From NCBI RefSeq assembly GCF_033118175.1, contig NC_083697.1:29424001-29488000 (forward strand): a DNA stretch of 64,000 nucleotides. The letters run 5' to 3'. Source of the DNA: Dama dama (taxonomy: Eukaryota; Chordata; Mammalia; Artiodactyla; Cervidae). Made by a program: the position numbers and the translations under genes. This document shows positions 24,084 to 36,800 of the stretch, in pieces (the first letter of the stretch is position 1; each line of letters opens with the position of its first letter). The notes under the pieces are model-generated. The model did no database searches. It was not told the DNA's origin and saw nothing but the letters and a program-made list of their open reading frames with translations.

Positions 24084-25320
24084 TTGGCCTTTTATAGAGT
24101 TCATGAGGTTCTCATGGCAGGTATGCTGGGGTGGTTTGCCATTCTCCACTTCAGTAGATCAGGTTTTGTCAGAACTCTGCTTTGACCTGGCAGTCCTGGG
24201 TGGCCTTGCATGGCATGGCTCATAGCTTCATTGAGTTACACAAGTTCCTTTGCCATGACAAAGCAGTGATCCGAAATCCTTTGACTGTGTGGATCATGAC
24301 AAGCTGTGGAAAGCTCTTACAGAGATGGAAATACCAGACCATCTTACCTGCCTCCTGAAAAACTTATATGCAGGTCAAGAAGCAACAGTTAGAACCCTGT
24401 ATGGAACAACTGATTGGTTCAAGATAGAGAAAGGAGCAGGACAGGGCTGTCCACTGTTACCCTGTTTATTTAACCTATATACTCAGCACATCATGAGAAA
24501 TGTCAGGCTGGATGAGTTGCAAGCTGGAATCAACATAGGAGGGAGAAACATCAACAACCTCAGATATGTGGATGATACCATTCTAATGGCCAAAAACGAA
24601 GAGGAACTTGATGAGGGTGCAGGAGAGTGAAAAAGCCAGCTTATGACTAAATATTAAAAAATCTAAGATCATGGCATCCGGCACCATTACTGCATGGCAC
24701 ATAGAAGGGGAAGAGGTGGAAGTAGTGACCGATTTCCTCTTCTTGGGCTCCAAAATCGCTGCAGACGGTGACTGCAGCCATGAAATCAGACTGCTTATTG
24801 GCAGGAAAGCAATGACAAACCTAGACAGTGTGCTGAAAACCAGAGACATCACCCTGCTGACAGAGGCCTGTATAGTCAAGGCTATGGTCTTCCCAGTGGT
24901 CATGTACGGTTGTGAGAGCTGGACCGTAAAGAAAGCTGAGCACCAAAGGATTGATGCCTTCAAACTGTGGTGCTGGAGAAGACTCCTGAAAGTCCCTTGG
25001 ATAGCAAAGAGATCAAACCAGTCAATCTTAAGGGAGATCAACCCTGAATATTCACTGGAAGGACTGATGCTGAAGCTGAAGCTCCAGTATTTTGGTCATC
25101 TGATGCAAACAGCTGACTCATTGGAAAAGTCCCTGATGCTGTGAAAGATTGAGGGCAGAAGGAGAAGAGGGCATGAGGATGAGATGGCTGGAAGCATCAC
25201 CAATCCAATAGAACATGAACTTGGGCAAACTCTGGGAGATGGTGAGGGACAGGGAGGCCTGGCATGCTGCAGTCCATGGGGTTGCAGAGTCAGACACCAC
25301 TGGGTGACTGAACAACAACA
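24084..25320 (+). mobile_element. BovB LINE with large internal deletion and target-site duplication
   Basis: 24084-24273 matches the BovB 5' region (TTCATGAGGTTCTCATGGCA...). At 24274 the sequence jumps to the RT region (FDCVDHDKLW). It then continues to the 3' end. Two decayed open frames (24289-24630 and 24671-25144) carry RT and C-terminal segments. The active-site box reads YVDD (24565-24576). It is flanked by the 11-bp duplication ATGTATAATTT at 24073-24083 and 25321-25331. Confidence 0.92.
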
Positions 25321-25744
25321 ATGTATAATTTAGAACACACAAAGAAAAAGAAGAAAATAAAATCACCTATAATATTATTTCCAAGAGATAACCCTCCCTA
25401 ACTTTTGATATATATACCTAATAGTCTTTTTTTTTTGAAGAATACAAATGCATATTTTTGAAAAACTAAAATGGGACAGTCTTATATGTATTTATACTAT
25501 TAGGTAAATAATAACTCTTTATATGCTAACAGCTCTTTGCAATTAAAATGTTCACATACATTGCATTTTATTTTGAATACACAATTAAAATTATAATCCC
25601 ATTTCAATGCTGGATTACTGAATTTCTGTCAACCATTTAAAGCTATTTGTATGTAGTTTTAAAATTCTGTGAGCCAGAAACTATTTTTCCACCATAAGTT
25701 ATTCAGTCAAATAGAATATTTTATTCCTTTTCTAATGTTTCAAA

Positions 25745-25950
25745 GCTGTGAAGAAAATTGTTTAGTCGCTAAATTGTGTTTGACTTTGCAACCCTATGGA
25801 TCATAGCCTGCCAGGCTCCTCTGTCCTTGGGATTTCCCAAGCGAAAATACTGAGGCGGATTGCCATTTCCTTCTCCAGGGTATCTTGATGCAAGGATAGA
25901 ACCAATGGCTCCTGCATTGGCAGGCAGGTTCTTTAACACTGAGCCATATT
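25745..25950 (-). mobile_element. Bov-tA-type SINE
   Basis: The complement of the family with TTTAGTCGCTAAATTGTG, CAGGCTCCTCTGTCC and CACTGAGCCAT. Confidence 0.88.
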
Positions 25951-26389
25951 AATTCTTATCAAACAGGCTTAAAAAAATTAAATGTAGATACAGTTAACCC
26001 AGGATTAATGTAATAAAACCCTAAGTAGTAAATTCAATAACAAAATCTTAAATTTCACAAAATAAATGATGAGGCTCTTCTGGTACTTGAAATTTCAATA
26101 TTGTTTAGAAAATTATTAGAATTTGTTTTCCTCCTAAGAAGCTTTAGTAATTTAATTAGGGAGACATTACTTTGTTTATATAGCTTCTTTACCTAGCTAG
26201 GAACACTGACACCAACACTACATGTTAGTTGTTAGATAAAGACCACCGAGGACCAGGCATTCAGGTTGGCCTTCTCAGAAGAAGGCTTTAAATGTAAAAT
26301 GATGAAGAGGAGAAAAAGAGAATATTCTAGTCACTGAAAACAATGCTCAGTCAGTCTCTTCTTCAATCTCTATGAGATTGAAGAATTGA

Positions 26390-26456
26390 CTGTCTTGTTT
26401 GTTGTTGAACACATGATAGGTGCTCAAAAATTATTTTTAAAAAGAATGAATTAATA
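26390..26456 (+). repeat. L2 or MIR 3'-end fragment
   Basis: GTTGAACACATGATAGGTGCTCAAAAATTATTTTTAAAAAGAATGAAT read in segments resembles the shared L2/MIR tail. Confidence 0.4.
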
Positions 26457-26631
26457 TATTTTAATTGGAAATGCTTGAAGGAAACGAGATTAGAGGAAGT
26501 GGACCAAGAGTGGAAAAGTGACAACCTCTCTTTGTGAGGAATCTGTCTATAATGGTCTTCCCTTTGAGACTCAGGGAACCATCCATATTAATGACAATTT
26601 TAATGTTTCTATTTTTTGTGTTGTACAGGTG

Positions 26632-26838
26632 GGCTTCCCTGGTAGCTCAGACAGTAAAGAATCTGCCTTCCGTGCAGGAACTTAGGTTCGATCCCTGGGT
26701 GGAGAAGATCCCTTGGAGAAGGGAATGGCTACCCACTCCAGTATTCTTGCCTGGAGAATCCCATGGAAGGAGGAGTCTGGCAGGCTACAGTCCACGGGGT
26801 TGCAGAGAGTCAGACATGACTGAGTGACTAACAATTTC
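26632..26838 (+). mobile_element. Bov-tA-type SINE
   Basis: GGGCTTCCCTGGTAGCTCAG head through AGAGAGTCAGACATGACTGAGTGACTAAC. Confidence 0.93.
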
Positions 26839-26880
26839 ACTTTTTTTCACTTATTACAGGTTATCTACACATAGCAACTG

Positions 26881-27336
26881 GACATGGAACAACAGACTGG
26901 TTCCCATTAGGAAAAGGAGTACATCAAGGCTGTATATTGTCACCCTGCATATTTAACTTCTATGCAGAGTACATCATGAGAAACGCTGGGCTGGAAGAAG
27001 CACAAGCTGGAATCAAGATTGCCGGGAGAAATATCAATAACCTCAGATATGCAGATGACACCACCCATATGGCAGAAAGTGAAGAGGAACTAAAAAGCCT
27101 CTTGATGAAAGTAAGAGGAGAGTGAAAAAGTTGGCTTAAAGCTCAACATTCAGAAAACTAAGATCATGGCATCTGGTCCCATCACTTCATGGGAAATAGA
27201 TGGGGAGACAGTGGAAACATTGTCAGACTTAAATTTTTTGGGCTCCAAAATCACTGCAGATGGTGATTGCAGCCATGAAATTAAAAGATGCTTACTCCTT
27301 GGAAGGAAAGTTATGACCAAGCTAGATAGCATTCAG
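26881..27336 (+). mobile_element. BovB LINE fragment lacking its 3' end
   Basis: It covers the RT segment from TGGACATGGAAC to CTAGATAGCATT. The YADD box (27048-27059) is intact. The copy stops before the normal 3' third, so it was cut by a later deletion or rearrangement. No target-site duplication is visible. Confidence 0.9.
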
Positions 27337-27576
27337 TGAGTGACTACATTATTCTAGCAAGTGGATAGAGTCCCCATCTTTCCCCTCCTAATGTAGCAAA
27401 TTCAATCACAAGTTACCCTCAGGAAGCTGGGAAGTTTTTAGTGATGATGTTTTCTAGTTTAGCAAATGAAAAGGTATGGTACAAGTTCATTGGCTAAGAG
27501 GAAAAGAATGTCAAATAGATATCTGTTCTAGAATGAATACCCATGATTTTATTAACAAGCTTCCTCGAGAGTATTA

Positions 27577-27715
27577 ATAACAGCTAAAAACTACTGAACA
27601 TTTACTATGTACTAAGTACTGTTGTTAGTGTTTTGCATACATTAACACACAATGTATTGAAATGTCTACAACTCTTTGAAGTAGGTGTTAATATTAACCT
27701 CATCTTATAGATTAA
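27577..27715 (-). repeat. MIR SINE
   Basis: CATTTACTATGTACTAAGTACTG, TTTGCATACATTAACACACAA and CCTCATCTTATAGATTAA match MIR in reverse. Confidence 0.75.
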
Positions 27716-27739
27716 TTCACTGATTCTTTGAATAAATAC

Positions 27740-27832
27740 TCAGTGGAGAATCCCAGGGATGGTGGAGTCTGGTGGGCTGCCGTCTATGGGGTCGCACAGA
27801 GTCGGACATGACTGAAGCGACTTAGCAGCAGC
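27740..27832 (+). mobile_element. BOV-A2-type SINE 3' fragment inside an L2
   Basis: It runs from GGAGAATCCCAGGGATGG to CGACTTAGCAGCAGCAG. The flanks (AATAAATACTCA and GTAAGCACCAGTTATGTACC) read together as an L2/MIR-type end. Confidence 0.8.
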
Positions 27833-27917
27833 AGTAAGCACCAGTTATGTACCAGGTGATCTACAAAGAGCTGAGGTGAATCTTTCTTCCTATGACTTGC
27901 AAGCTAAAGAGGTAGAG

Positions 27918-27919
<2 letters not shown>

Positions 27920-27949
<30 letters not shown>
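27920..27949 (+). repeat. Poly-A run of 30
   Basis: 30 A residues, followed by C. No element that it could be the tail of is obvious immediately to its left. Confidence 0.97.
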
Positions 27950-27950
<1 letters not shown>

Positions 27951-28118
27951 AGGTGTAAAATATGGAGTGTAGCAGATGCTAGGAAGAAAATTAAAGCCAG
28001 GAAGGCTGATGGAGAGTTCCAGGAGGTAGGGAGGGAGGTGATGTTTCAAATGAGGAAAATAGGCTATGAGCAAGAAATGAACACTTCCAAGGCCACAGAG
28101 CTACTTACTGCTGAAGAC

Positions 28119-28330
28119 AGGGCTTTCCAGGTGGCTCAGTGGTAAAGAATCTGCCTGCCAATGCAGGAGATACAGGAAACGCAGGTTCAATCCCTGGGTC
28201 CAGAAGATCCCCTGGAGGAGGAAGTGGCAACCCACTCTAGTATTCTTGCCTGGGAAATCCCATGGACAGAGGAAAGAGTCTGGTGGGTTACAGTTCAAGG
28301 GGTCAAAATGAGTCGGACACATATGAACAC
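28119..28330 (+). mobile_element. Bov-tA-type SINE
   Basis: AGGGCTTTCCAGGTGGCTC head through AAAATGAGTCGGACACATATG. Confidence 0.92.
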
Positions 28331-29477
28331 ACAGGGAGCAAAGAGGAATAGCTAGTCAGACTTCAGGGACCTCTAATCTCTGTGCAGTATCCCACCCAAA
28401 GTTAAATCCCTGCATATGACAGTCCATTAATCATGAGAATAATCTTATAGAATCAAAGTCACACAATTTTCCAAGTTGTTAAAAACAACATATGGCCCAA
28501 AACTTCAGTGAAAATGTCTAAGGCATTAATTCCTATGATAGCATAAGATTACACTCCATTTGACATTAAACTGATGTTCTAGTTAGGATCCTTAATTTAC
28601 AAAGAAAGGGCAATTTGCATGTGAGAGTATATGTTTACCAGTCTTGCTGTTCAGTGAATTATCTCACAAGAATGTTTTATATTAGAAAGAATTCCCAGGG
28701 GTGGTTTGTATGTTGTTGGACTGATTCTCACTGCCAGAGAAAATGATTCTTTTTATAGTGCCAAACATGTGGAATCATTATCAGTAGGTAATGATGATTC
28801 TTCTCAGTCCAAATTAGGTTTGAAGGAGCAAATACAGTTCTGACATTTTTCCTTCTGCAAATTCTTTACAATCATCTAGAGTAGAACATGAACTTGGACA
28901 GCAGACTGTCCTTGGTATTTTATTTTAAAAAATGTCCACCAGTATTTTATGCATTTTAAATAGTAATCAACATTTGAAACTGATATCCAAGACTATTTCC
29001 ACAAAATACCAGGGACTCTGTACCTGAGGATTTTATTTTAATTTCCAAATTAAATAAAGCATAAATAATTTTAGTATGTGTTATAGGTTTTAGTTTTCTA
29101 TTTTCATGTGACTAGACAAAATGACTTTGAAATTGCTTGCTTTCACATAAAAGCAACCTTTAAAGGATACTTTCATTCTCTCAGAAATACTGTATATAAG
29201 CATCATATTTTTTAACTTGAATAAAAATAGTAGAAGCTGAGTCTATACCCCTCTGTACACTTTTAGGGAAGCAATAAGTTTTGGTTTTCTTTTTTCCCTT
29301 TTATTCAGCGAGATATACTAATAAGAAAGATGACTGCACTTAAGCCTAGGAAAGTTTCTTCTGGGTCTCACTTTATTGATAGATAAGATCCTAAAAGAAG
29401 CTTTTCAGGTTGGGATAAAACAAGAGGTAACATGTATTGAGTTCAGATTAACTCTCAAATACCCTAGGTAGAGATTT

Positions 29478-29664
29478 CTGCAATGTGGGAGAGACTGGTT
29501 CGATCCCTGGGTCACGAAGATCCCCTGGAGGAGAAAATGGCAACCACTCCAGTATTCTTGCCTGGAGAACTCCATGGACAGAGGAGCCTGGCAGACTAGA
29601 GTTCATAGGATCACAAAGAGTTGGACACGACTGAGCAACTAACACTTTTCACTTTTTTTTTTTC
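29478..29664 (+). mobile_element. Bov-tA-type SINE, 5'-truncated, with perfect target-site duplication
   Basis: The body starts inside the head (CTGCAATGTGGGAGAG) and ends in a T-rich tail. A 17-bp duplication ACCCTAGGTAGAGATTT flanks it at 29461-29477 and 29665-29681. Confidence 0.95.
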
Positions 29665-30227
29665 ACCCTAGGTAGAGATTTTTACACATAATCGTATTAA
29701 ATATTCACAACTGTCCTAAAATACATAGTATTATTTTCTCACTTCACTAATAAAGAAATGGAGTTTAAAAAAAAGTTAAACTGCCATAGTTCACAGAGCC
29801 AAACTCCAATCCAGGAGTATACAACTCGAAACCTTTTGCTTATGGCCACAGAGGTATAGTCTGGCTTGTCCACATACATCATGGGGGTCCCCAGTTTCAC
29901 ACACAAAACGCTCTAGCAAGTTGGCCTCATCGGTAGGCCTGCTTCTGTTAAGAGTGAAGAAGAATCTAATGAGTACTTCGTTTGATTCATTTGTGAGAAT
30001 GCTCTATTCCCACTGTAGCCATACCAGTCTCCCAGTCCCTGAACATAACCATCATCTTTCACATTCATTCATGCATTCTCTTTTCCTTTGCCTGCTGTGC
30101 CAGTCTCATTTATCCTCCTAATTAATTTTCAACACTCCTATCAATGGTTGCTCCTGGTAGAAGACTTCTTCCAAATTATCCATGATCATAGCTCTGTACT
30201 ATATACTTCATGAGAAAGTGTCAAATA

Positions 30228-30350
30228 CAGGAATTCCCTGGGAATCCAGTGATTAGGATCTTATGTTTTCACTGCTGAGAGCTCGAGTTCAATCCCTGGT
30301 CACACAACTAAGGACCCACAAGCTGTGTGGTGTGGTCAGAAAAAAAGAAA
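30228..30350 (+). mobile_element. CHR-2-type SINE
   Basis: GGAATTCCCTGGGAATCCAG... GAGTTCAATCCCTGGTCACAC... AAGCTGTGTGGTGTGG, then an A-rich tail. Confidence 0.7.
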
Positions 30351-30384
30351 AAGAGAAAGGTGTCACATGGATCACATTATTTAC

Positions 30385-30525
30385 ACATTATTTGTTTCCT
30401 TTCTCTGTCATTAGTGAGCTCTTGATAGCAGAAGCTGGGTGATCTTTGTTTCTACCTCAACTCTAAGTATCCACCAAAAGCCTGCCACACAGTAGAAGTT
30501 CAATAAATGTCGGTTGGCTAAAACC
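30385..30525 (+). repeat. L2 LINE 3' end
   Basis: GTGAGCTCTTGATAGCAGAAGCTGGG and CCTGCCACACAGTAGAAGTTCAATAAATG keep the order of the L2 3' end. Confidence 0.7.
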
Positions 30526-31694
30526 ATTATTTAGTGGAAACTGAACCAAGCCAAAGGGAAAAAAAAATGCATTCCAAATAAGGCACTTGTGCTTTATAGC
30601 CAATACACATAATTCAAAGAAGATTATTCAAAGTTGAATAATGAGGAAAAACAAATTACACAGATACGGCACTGTCTTGCATGGGAACTGGGGAAACATA
30701 TTAGACAAAGAGTATATTAATTTAGGGGGTTATGGAAAAAGCACTCCTAATACCTAAATGTCTCAGGATTGTAGAGGAAAAAAACATGACTAATATCTAA
30801 ATGTTAACAATAAAGCGAAAATGATAAAATGCTTGATTCTAATGTTTTAATTAACAGCATGAAAATATACCCTTGAGGTCAAAAGGCTAATATGAAAAAT
30901 GTGTCTACATTGATGAAGACCAGAATAATCTGCTTATGACTAAAATACCGTTGAAGAAGAACACTCTGGGGTATCATTTAAGGTTAAATCAAAATTAATA
31001 TCACAGAGTATTTGTCATGAAAAGTACAAAATAGGGAAGCAATGTTGACATGGAAACATGAAAACAAAACTCATAATAATGAAATGAGACCAATAAAAAT
31101 GATATGCATACTGGAAAGCTGATAGACAGGAAAAGTAGATAATTTTCTTGGCTGCAATTTTGAAATATGATGCCTAAAATGAAAATGTTTCAAGTGGAAT
31201 ATTCAGAAACTTAACTACTTTAAAAGTTTTTAAGTACTGCTATACTAGTCCAGATGGGAAAACTTTCTGAAGTTCATTTAGCATAAGAAAGTTACTGAAT
31301 TCGAAAGACTACATAATATTGTCTTCAAATAAAATATATTGCAAGTTTGTTCATGTAAATTAAGTCACAGGGCCTAAGATGTAAAATACGCTCAAGTGTG
31401 ACCCTTCTGTTAAATATAGAATGTGGAATTGTTTTATGAAAGCTTAAAATCTTCCCACAATTGAAACTATAGGTAATAAAGAAGAGGATTCTGCCTGTGA
31501 CAGTATTTCCTCAGCAAAGCTGACTCCAGTTATTGCCACCTCAGGTTTTAAGAACACTCTGATTACACTTAAGAGTATCTCTACATCTAAGAAGGTAACA
31601 ATGAGCTGGTATTCCCAAAGAACCCTAAAAATAATTTTTATACATCAAACAAAAATTGGTTCAGTAGTTATTTATTTTAAATTGGGTGCTAGAT

Positions 31695-31880
31695 GTATCT
31701 GATCCACATTCCATCTCTGTCATTTCCTAGTTGCCTACCCTCCCATGCTTGTATTTTCACTTAAAAATCACAATGGCACTAGTATCCAGACATTTTGTGT
31801 GAATTAAATAAAAATATGCATAACGTTCTTATAACAGTGTTTGACATGTAGAAATTTGTAACTCACAGAAATTCATTAAA
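31695..31880 (+). repeat. MIR SINE
   Basis: CATTTCCTAGTTGCCTACC and CAGTGTTTGACATGTAGAAATTTG resemble MIR conserved blocks in order. Confidence 0.5.
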
Positions 31881-32059
31881 TATTAGAAAATAAATATTTT
31901 TAAAATGTAAGGCATAAAAGAATGGATCAGTCAAGAACAAATAATGGAAGTGAAGTGATATGTTCCCTCATGCAAGCACGAGCACCATTGGAGAACTGGA
32001 ATTCAGAGGGGAGAGGCCAGCATCTGGACTCAATGTGGATTTTCCCAGACTCCTGCCCA

Positions 32060-32190
32060 CGTGGATACTATGGGTCCTGAATAAACAATTTAATGTCTCA
32101 AGGTCTCATCTGTCAAATGACAATGTTGGACAAGATATTATTTGAGACCACTTTTAACTCTAGAACTCTAGAACGAGTCTATGATTTCTT
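32060..32190 (+). repeat. MIR SINE fragment
   Basis: TTTAATGTCTCAAGGTCTCATCTGTCAAATGACAATGTTGGAC and TAGAACTCTAGAACGAGTCTATGATT fit a MIR variant. Confidence 0.55.
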
Positions 32191-34589
32191 CAGAAAAAGA
32201 GGGTTTTTAAAATAATCCTTTATAGTAAATATAATCCTCATATATTTATATCCCCATCATATATTTATATCTTCTTTCATTTTCTAATAGTTCATTTGTT
32301 TATGGCTTATTTTTGCTTCCCCCTACATCAATATTTTGCACAATTATATGTAAGTAAGATTACCATTACCATTTAAATCTATGCTTCCATACATTAATAT
32401 TTTGTTTGTTTTGAGGTATTTGTTCCATACTAGAGTCTTTCATTACAGTATGACATTGATTTTGGTGAGATTTTCATTTTACCTTGGAACACTTATATCA
32501 TTTCAGACCCAAAGCCAAATTTGACATTCTGGTCTTTTTCTCTAACATAAACTATGATTTTGTTTTAAAGAAAGTGATTCTACATACATGTTTGGAAGTA
32601 CTCTCTCAACAATTAAACAGGCTGTATTCTACATTACAAGAATTTATCTTTGGAATGAAACTGTCAAAATGTTCACAGTGATTGCTTCAAGGTATTGTCA
32701 TTCTGAGTGACCTTTTTTTCTGGCTTCTTTCATATTTTCTGTGCAATTCAGAATTTTTATAATGAGCATATCTTATTTTCATAATTAGAGAATAATTTAA
32801 TTTTTTAAAATATATTTCTTTGGATTTTATAATTCTTATCCATAATTCAAAGTTGGTTTCACATATTTAAGATCACATAAACTATAAAATTAAATATCTG
32901 AAATTATATAGTATCTTTCCTAATAAAGAAAGTAGGGAAAAAACACCAATTGTAAGCTCTTTCTAAATTCTAAACATCTTTCAAAGACTGACAATTAAAG
33001 ATTAGATATAAATCATATTTTCTCATATTTTAAAAGAATTTCAATGAGTTGTAAAGAACCTGGCCAGTTGAATAAGAAAATTATTTGTGTATGATTCTAA
33101 TCATTGTGACTAATGGAATAATGATTGAGAAAATCCCCCATGCTTAAGAAGCTTCAGACTAGAGACAGGAATGATAGAGCATTTATTAGGGTTTGGGAGG
33201 CATTTTAGTAGAGTTGAAAATTCATGTTCTCAATTATCAAATTACCATAATGTTAGTCAAAGAGAATTCCTGTTGAGGTACTTGAACAAAAGGAAAAGTT
33301 GAATAAAAGCTAAGCTTCTTCATATGGGAAACTATTAAAGAGATTAAGAAGCATTATTTATATCCATTTTCTAGCACTATAATACTATTAAGATTAAAAA
33401 AAATGCAGACACAGGATGAACTTAAGAGTAAGAACAGTGTCGATTTCCACTTGTCCCCAACATTCCTATTACAATTCAAAAGAAACTTATAATTGCCTAG
33501 TAAGTAGTACAACCATAAAAATTTAATGGATAAATATAGTTCCTCGGAACAAATGTAATTCCAACTCTGCTATTATGCAATTTGTATTAAAAAATATAAA
33601 CTCTTCCAATATACAGGAATATTAAGACATTAGTAAAAAGTAATTTGAAATGTCTCATGCAAAGTTAAAGTGAAAATTATAAATCCTAAATATATGAGTG
33701 TAAGTGAATTCCTGTTTGGTGGTAACATAAAATGTCTGACTTAAAATCTTTACTTATTTCTCAATATAATATAAACTGTCTATTGTGTTTCTCAGTGAAG
33801 AATTAAAAACTAAAATATAAGGGCCTCTTGCCCTATTTCCTATGTGAAATATAAACACATGGTAAATCAGTGTTAAAGGCACCAGTTTGTATCAAGCTGT
33901 TTGTTGATCTGATATGATCTTATGTTTTATTATCTTTCAGAATAAACCTCAGTGTGAATGAGAAAATGTCACTGGTGTTAAGAAAATAAAGTTTAAATTG
34001 TCTGTCTAGAAAAATAATTATTGCAACTAGTAAATGGTTGGTTACCAGCTAGAGGAAGGGGTGTTTAAGTCAAACACAACTCATATGTAATATTTCCTTT
34101 CAAATTTGATGAGAGTGTCTCCATCATCACTTGAGAATGGAGTTCTATGGATCTAAGATACATAGACCTCAGGATATTTACTGTGTTGACATAGATTTCA
34201 GAGCTAGATATTTTATTCAGTAAGAAACAGTGGTATTTTGCTTTTTCATGGGCTCTTTACATAGTTTCTTCCTTTAAACACTAGAGTTAATATTCAGAGA
34301 GGCCTTTGAATGGTGCTGTCAATAAGCAGATGGCTATTTCCCATGAAGAACTGAACATGAAAAAGAAGAGCAGTTTTTAGAAAAAGTGAAAAGAAAATCA
34401 ACTAAGAGGAGGTACGATATTTTGGAGCAGCAAGGAATGGCATCAGCTAGCTATTATGTATTTAGCAAAGTAATGATCCTGAGGAATATGGAACAGCACA
34501 CCTTAGTTTTGATACAAAAAGGGAGGTGGCAGAAATCTGGAATAGGAGGCACTACATTCATGATATGAATACAGTGTAAAGCTACTCAG

Positions 34590-34807
34590 GAGGTGCTAGT
34601 GGTAAAGAACCTGCCTGCCAATGCAAGAGACATAAGAGACATGGGTTTGATCCCTGGGTTGGGAAGGTCATTTGGAGGAGGGCACAGCAACGCACTCCAG
34701 TATTCTTGCCTAGAGACTCCTATGGACAGAGGAACGTGGTGGGCTACAGTCCACAGGGTCCCAAAGAGTTGCACAGGACTGAAGCGACTTGGCACACACA
34801 CATGCAA
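34590..34807 (+). mobile_element. Bov-tA-type SINE with target-site duplication
   Basis: It is flanked by AAAGCTACTCAG (34578-34589) and AAAGCTACCCAG (34808-34819). The body has the family core and a CACACACACA end. Confidence 0.93.
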
Positions 34808-34950
34808 AAAGCTACCCAGTGTTCAAAAGCCATTACAAATACAGCTGAAAATACCCTGACCAAATGCCTTTGTCTTATTTTATTAGTAATAAATAATTTA
34901 TCATTATACTCTAGTGTCTATGACTAATAAGCTTCTACTAACAATTTGGT

Positions 34951-35310
34951 TGGAGAAGACTCTTGAGAGTCCCTTGGACTGCAAGGAGATCCAACCAGTC
35001 CATCCTAAAGGAGATCAGTCCTAGGTGTTCATTGGAAGGACTGATGCTGAAGCTGAAACTCCAGTACTTTGGCCACCTCATGCAAAGAGTTGACTAATTG
35101 GAAAAGACCCTGATGCTGGGAGGGATTGGGGACAAGAGGAGAAGGGGACGACAGAGGATGAGATGGTTGGATGGCATCACTGACTCGATGGACATTGTTT
35201 GAGTAAGGTCCAGGAGTTTGTGACTAACAGGGAGGCCTGGCATGTGGCGATTCATGGGGTCACAAAGAGTCGGACACGACTGACAGACTGAACTGAACTG
35301 AACTGAACTG
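34951..35310 (+). mobile_element. BovB LINE 3' end, 5'-truncated
   Basis: The last 360 bp of BovB, ending in four tandem AACTG-type units. Flanked by the 11-bp duplication AACAATTTGGT at 34940-34950 and 35311-35321. Confidence 0.95.
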
Positions 35311-35944
35311 AACAATTTGGTGTTCGAGTTTCATTCTTCAATATAAGAATGACAAAATACGATATTTAGAAAATAAAATAAAATATAATAAAATGAAAAA
35401 TAGAATTCAAAAAGATAAATTTATTAAAATTAAAAAGATGAATTTCTTCAAAGAAAAGTCCAAGATGGATCGTAAATTGAGGAAAACACCTTGAAACCTT
35501 AGTCTTTGCAGCCTCAAAAAATAATTTCAGCAACTTTATTAAATCATGCAAGTCACAGAAGCTCTTTGGGACAAAATAAAACCCTTGTGTACGTAGAGCA
35601 TCACATACCTGAACTCACATTTATAATTCAGACTTTTTTAGTAGTGTTCTTTTTAAACAATCCATCATTTTAATTGGAATTCTGAAGTTAAAATGAACTA
35701 TTAGCTTCTTGGAGAAAGCATAAAAGCAGATATCCAATCTCTGAATCTAAAGGTTGGCAGCTAATAAGTTTTTAAACTTTAATACATTCTAGAACTACAA
35801 AAACAGTTCTATTGGCCTTTGTCCTAAACGTACTATTATCATTATACATTTACTGTTAGAATTAATTATTGTCTAAATTAGAAGACAAGCAGTGTAGGTG
35901 TTTTAAACCATGCTACTAATTTTTTAAAAGTTACCTAATATATG

Positions 35945-36110
35945 ATTTTGAGCAGCCTCATCAGCTACTCTAAGGCATTCTGACTTTATTCTGTAGGTAA
36001 TGTAGAACCCCATAATCAAGTGTGAATTCTAGAAAGACTGAGGAGACAGGCTGCCAGCAGCAGATGTAAAAGAGAAGATGATCCAGGCTGATGGGAATGG
36101 GCAATGGGGA
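35945..36110 (+). repeat. L2-like fragment
   Basis: CTGACTTTATTCTGTAGGTAATG... TGAGGAGACAGGCTG resembles an internal L2 segment. Weak call. Confidence 0.3.
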
Positions 36111-36464
36111 AGCAGACATTTCTAAGGCAGAGAAGTTCACTGTATGTGGGAGAAAGAGAGATCTCTGAGATGGCCCTGAGGTGCTATGGGTAGTAGTTAT
36201 GCTTTTAAATAAGATCTGAAGGTGTAACATATATAAACTATGTGAATTCTAGGGGGAAAGTGCAGACTAGAATAGTGATTCAAAGGGTCCATGAGGTCAA
36301 AACAATTTTCATAATAATACTAAGATGCAGTTTGCCTATGTTGGGGCAAAAGTAATAGATAGCAAGACAAATGTTGCCTAAGCATGAATAATAAAGGCAG
36401 TGGCACCAAACTGTGCGATTAACCACCATGTACTTGTGCTTAAAATAAATGTTAATTTCATATA

Positions 36465-36622
36465 AGAAAAAAACACACAGTAAGATACCATTACACAGCC
36501 ATCAGAATGGCTGAAATTGAGACTGACCAAGTGTTGGTAAGGGTGATGAGCAACTGGAACCCTCAACACTGCTTGTGGGAATGTAAAATGGTATAACCAC
36601 TTTAGAAAACAGTTGTCTGGTT
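36465..36622 (+). mobile_element. Old L1 ORF2 fragment
   Basis: ACCATTACACAGCCATCAGAATGGCTGAA and GCTTGTGGGAATGTAAAATGG encode the conserved C-terminal L1 ORF2 region. Confidence 0.75.
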
Positions 36623-36627
36623 TGTGC

Positions 36628-36800
36628 CACAATGATTAATGACTTTGAGCATCTTTTTATGTGCTTGCCTGCAATCCAGATATCTCTTTTGGTCAAGTAT
36701 CTACTTAAGTCTTTTGCCCAGTTTTTTTCATTGGGTTGTTTCCTTATTATTGTGTTTTGATAGTTCTCCATATATTCCAGATACAAGTCTTTTATGATTG
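36628..36800 (-). mobile_element. Old L1 ORF2 fragment, convergent with its left neighbour
   Basis: On minus it encodes KKRDIWIAGKHIKRCSKSLI-like sequence, the ORF2 segment just before that in 36465-36622. The two pieces point towards each other. Confidence 0.75.
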
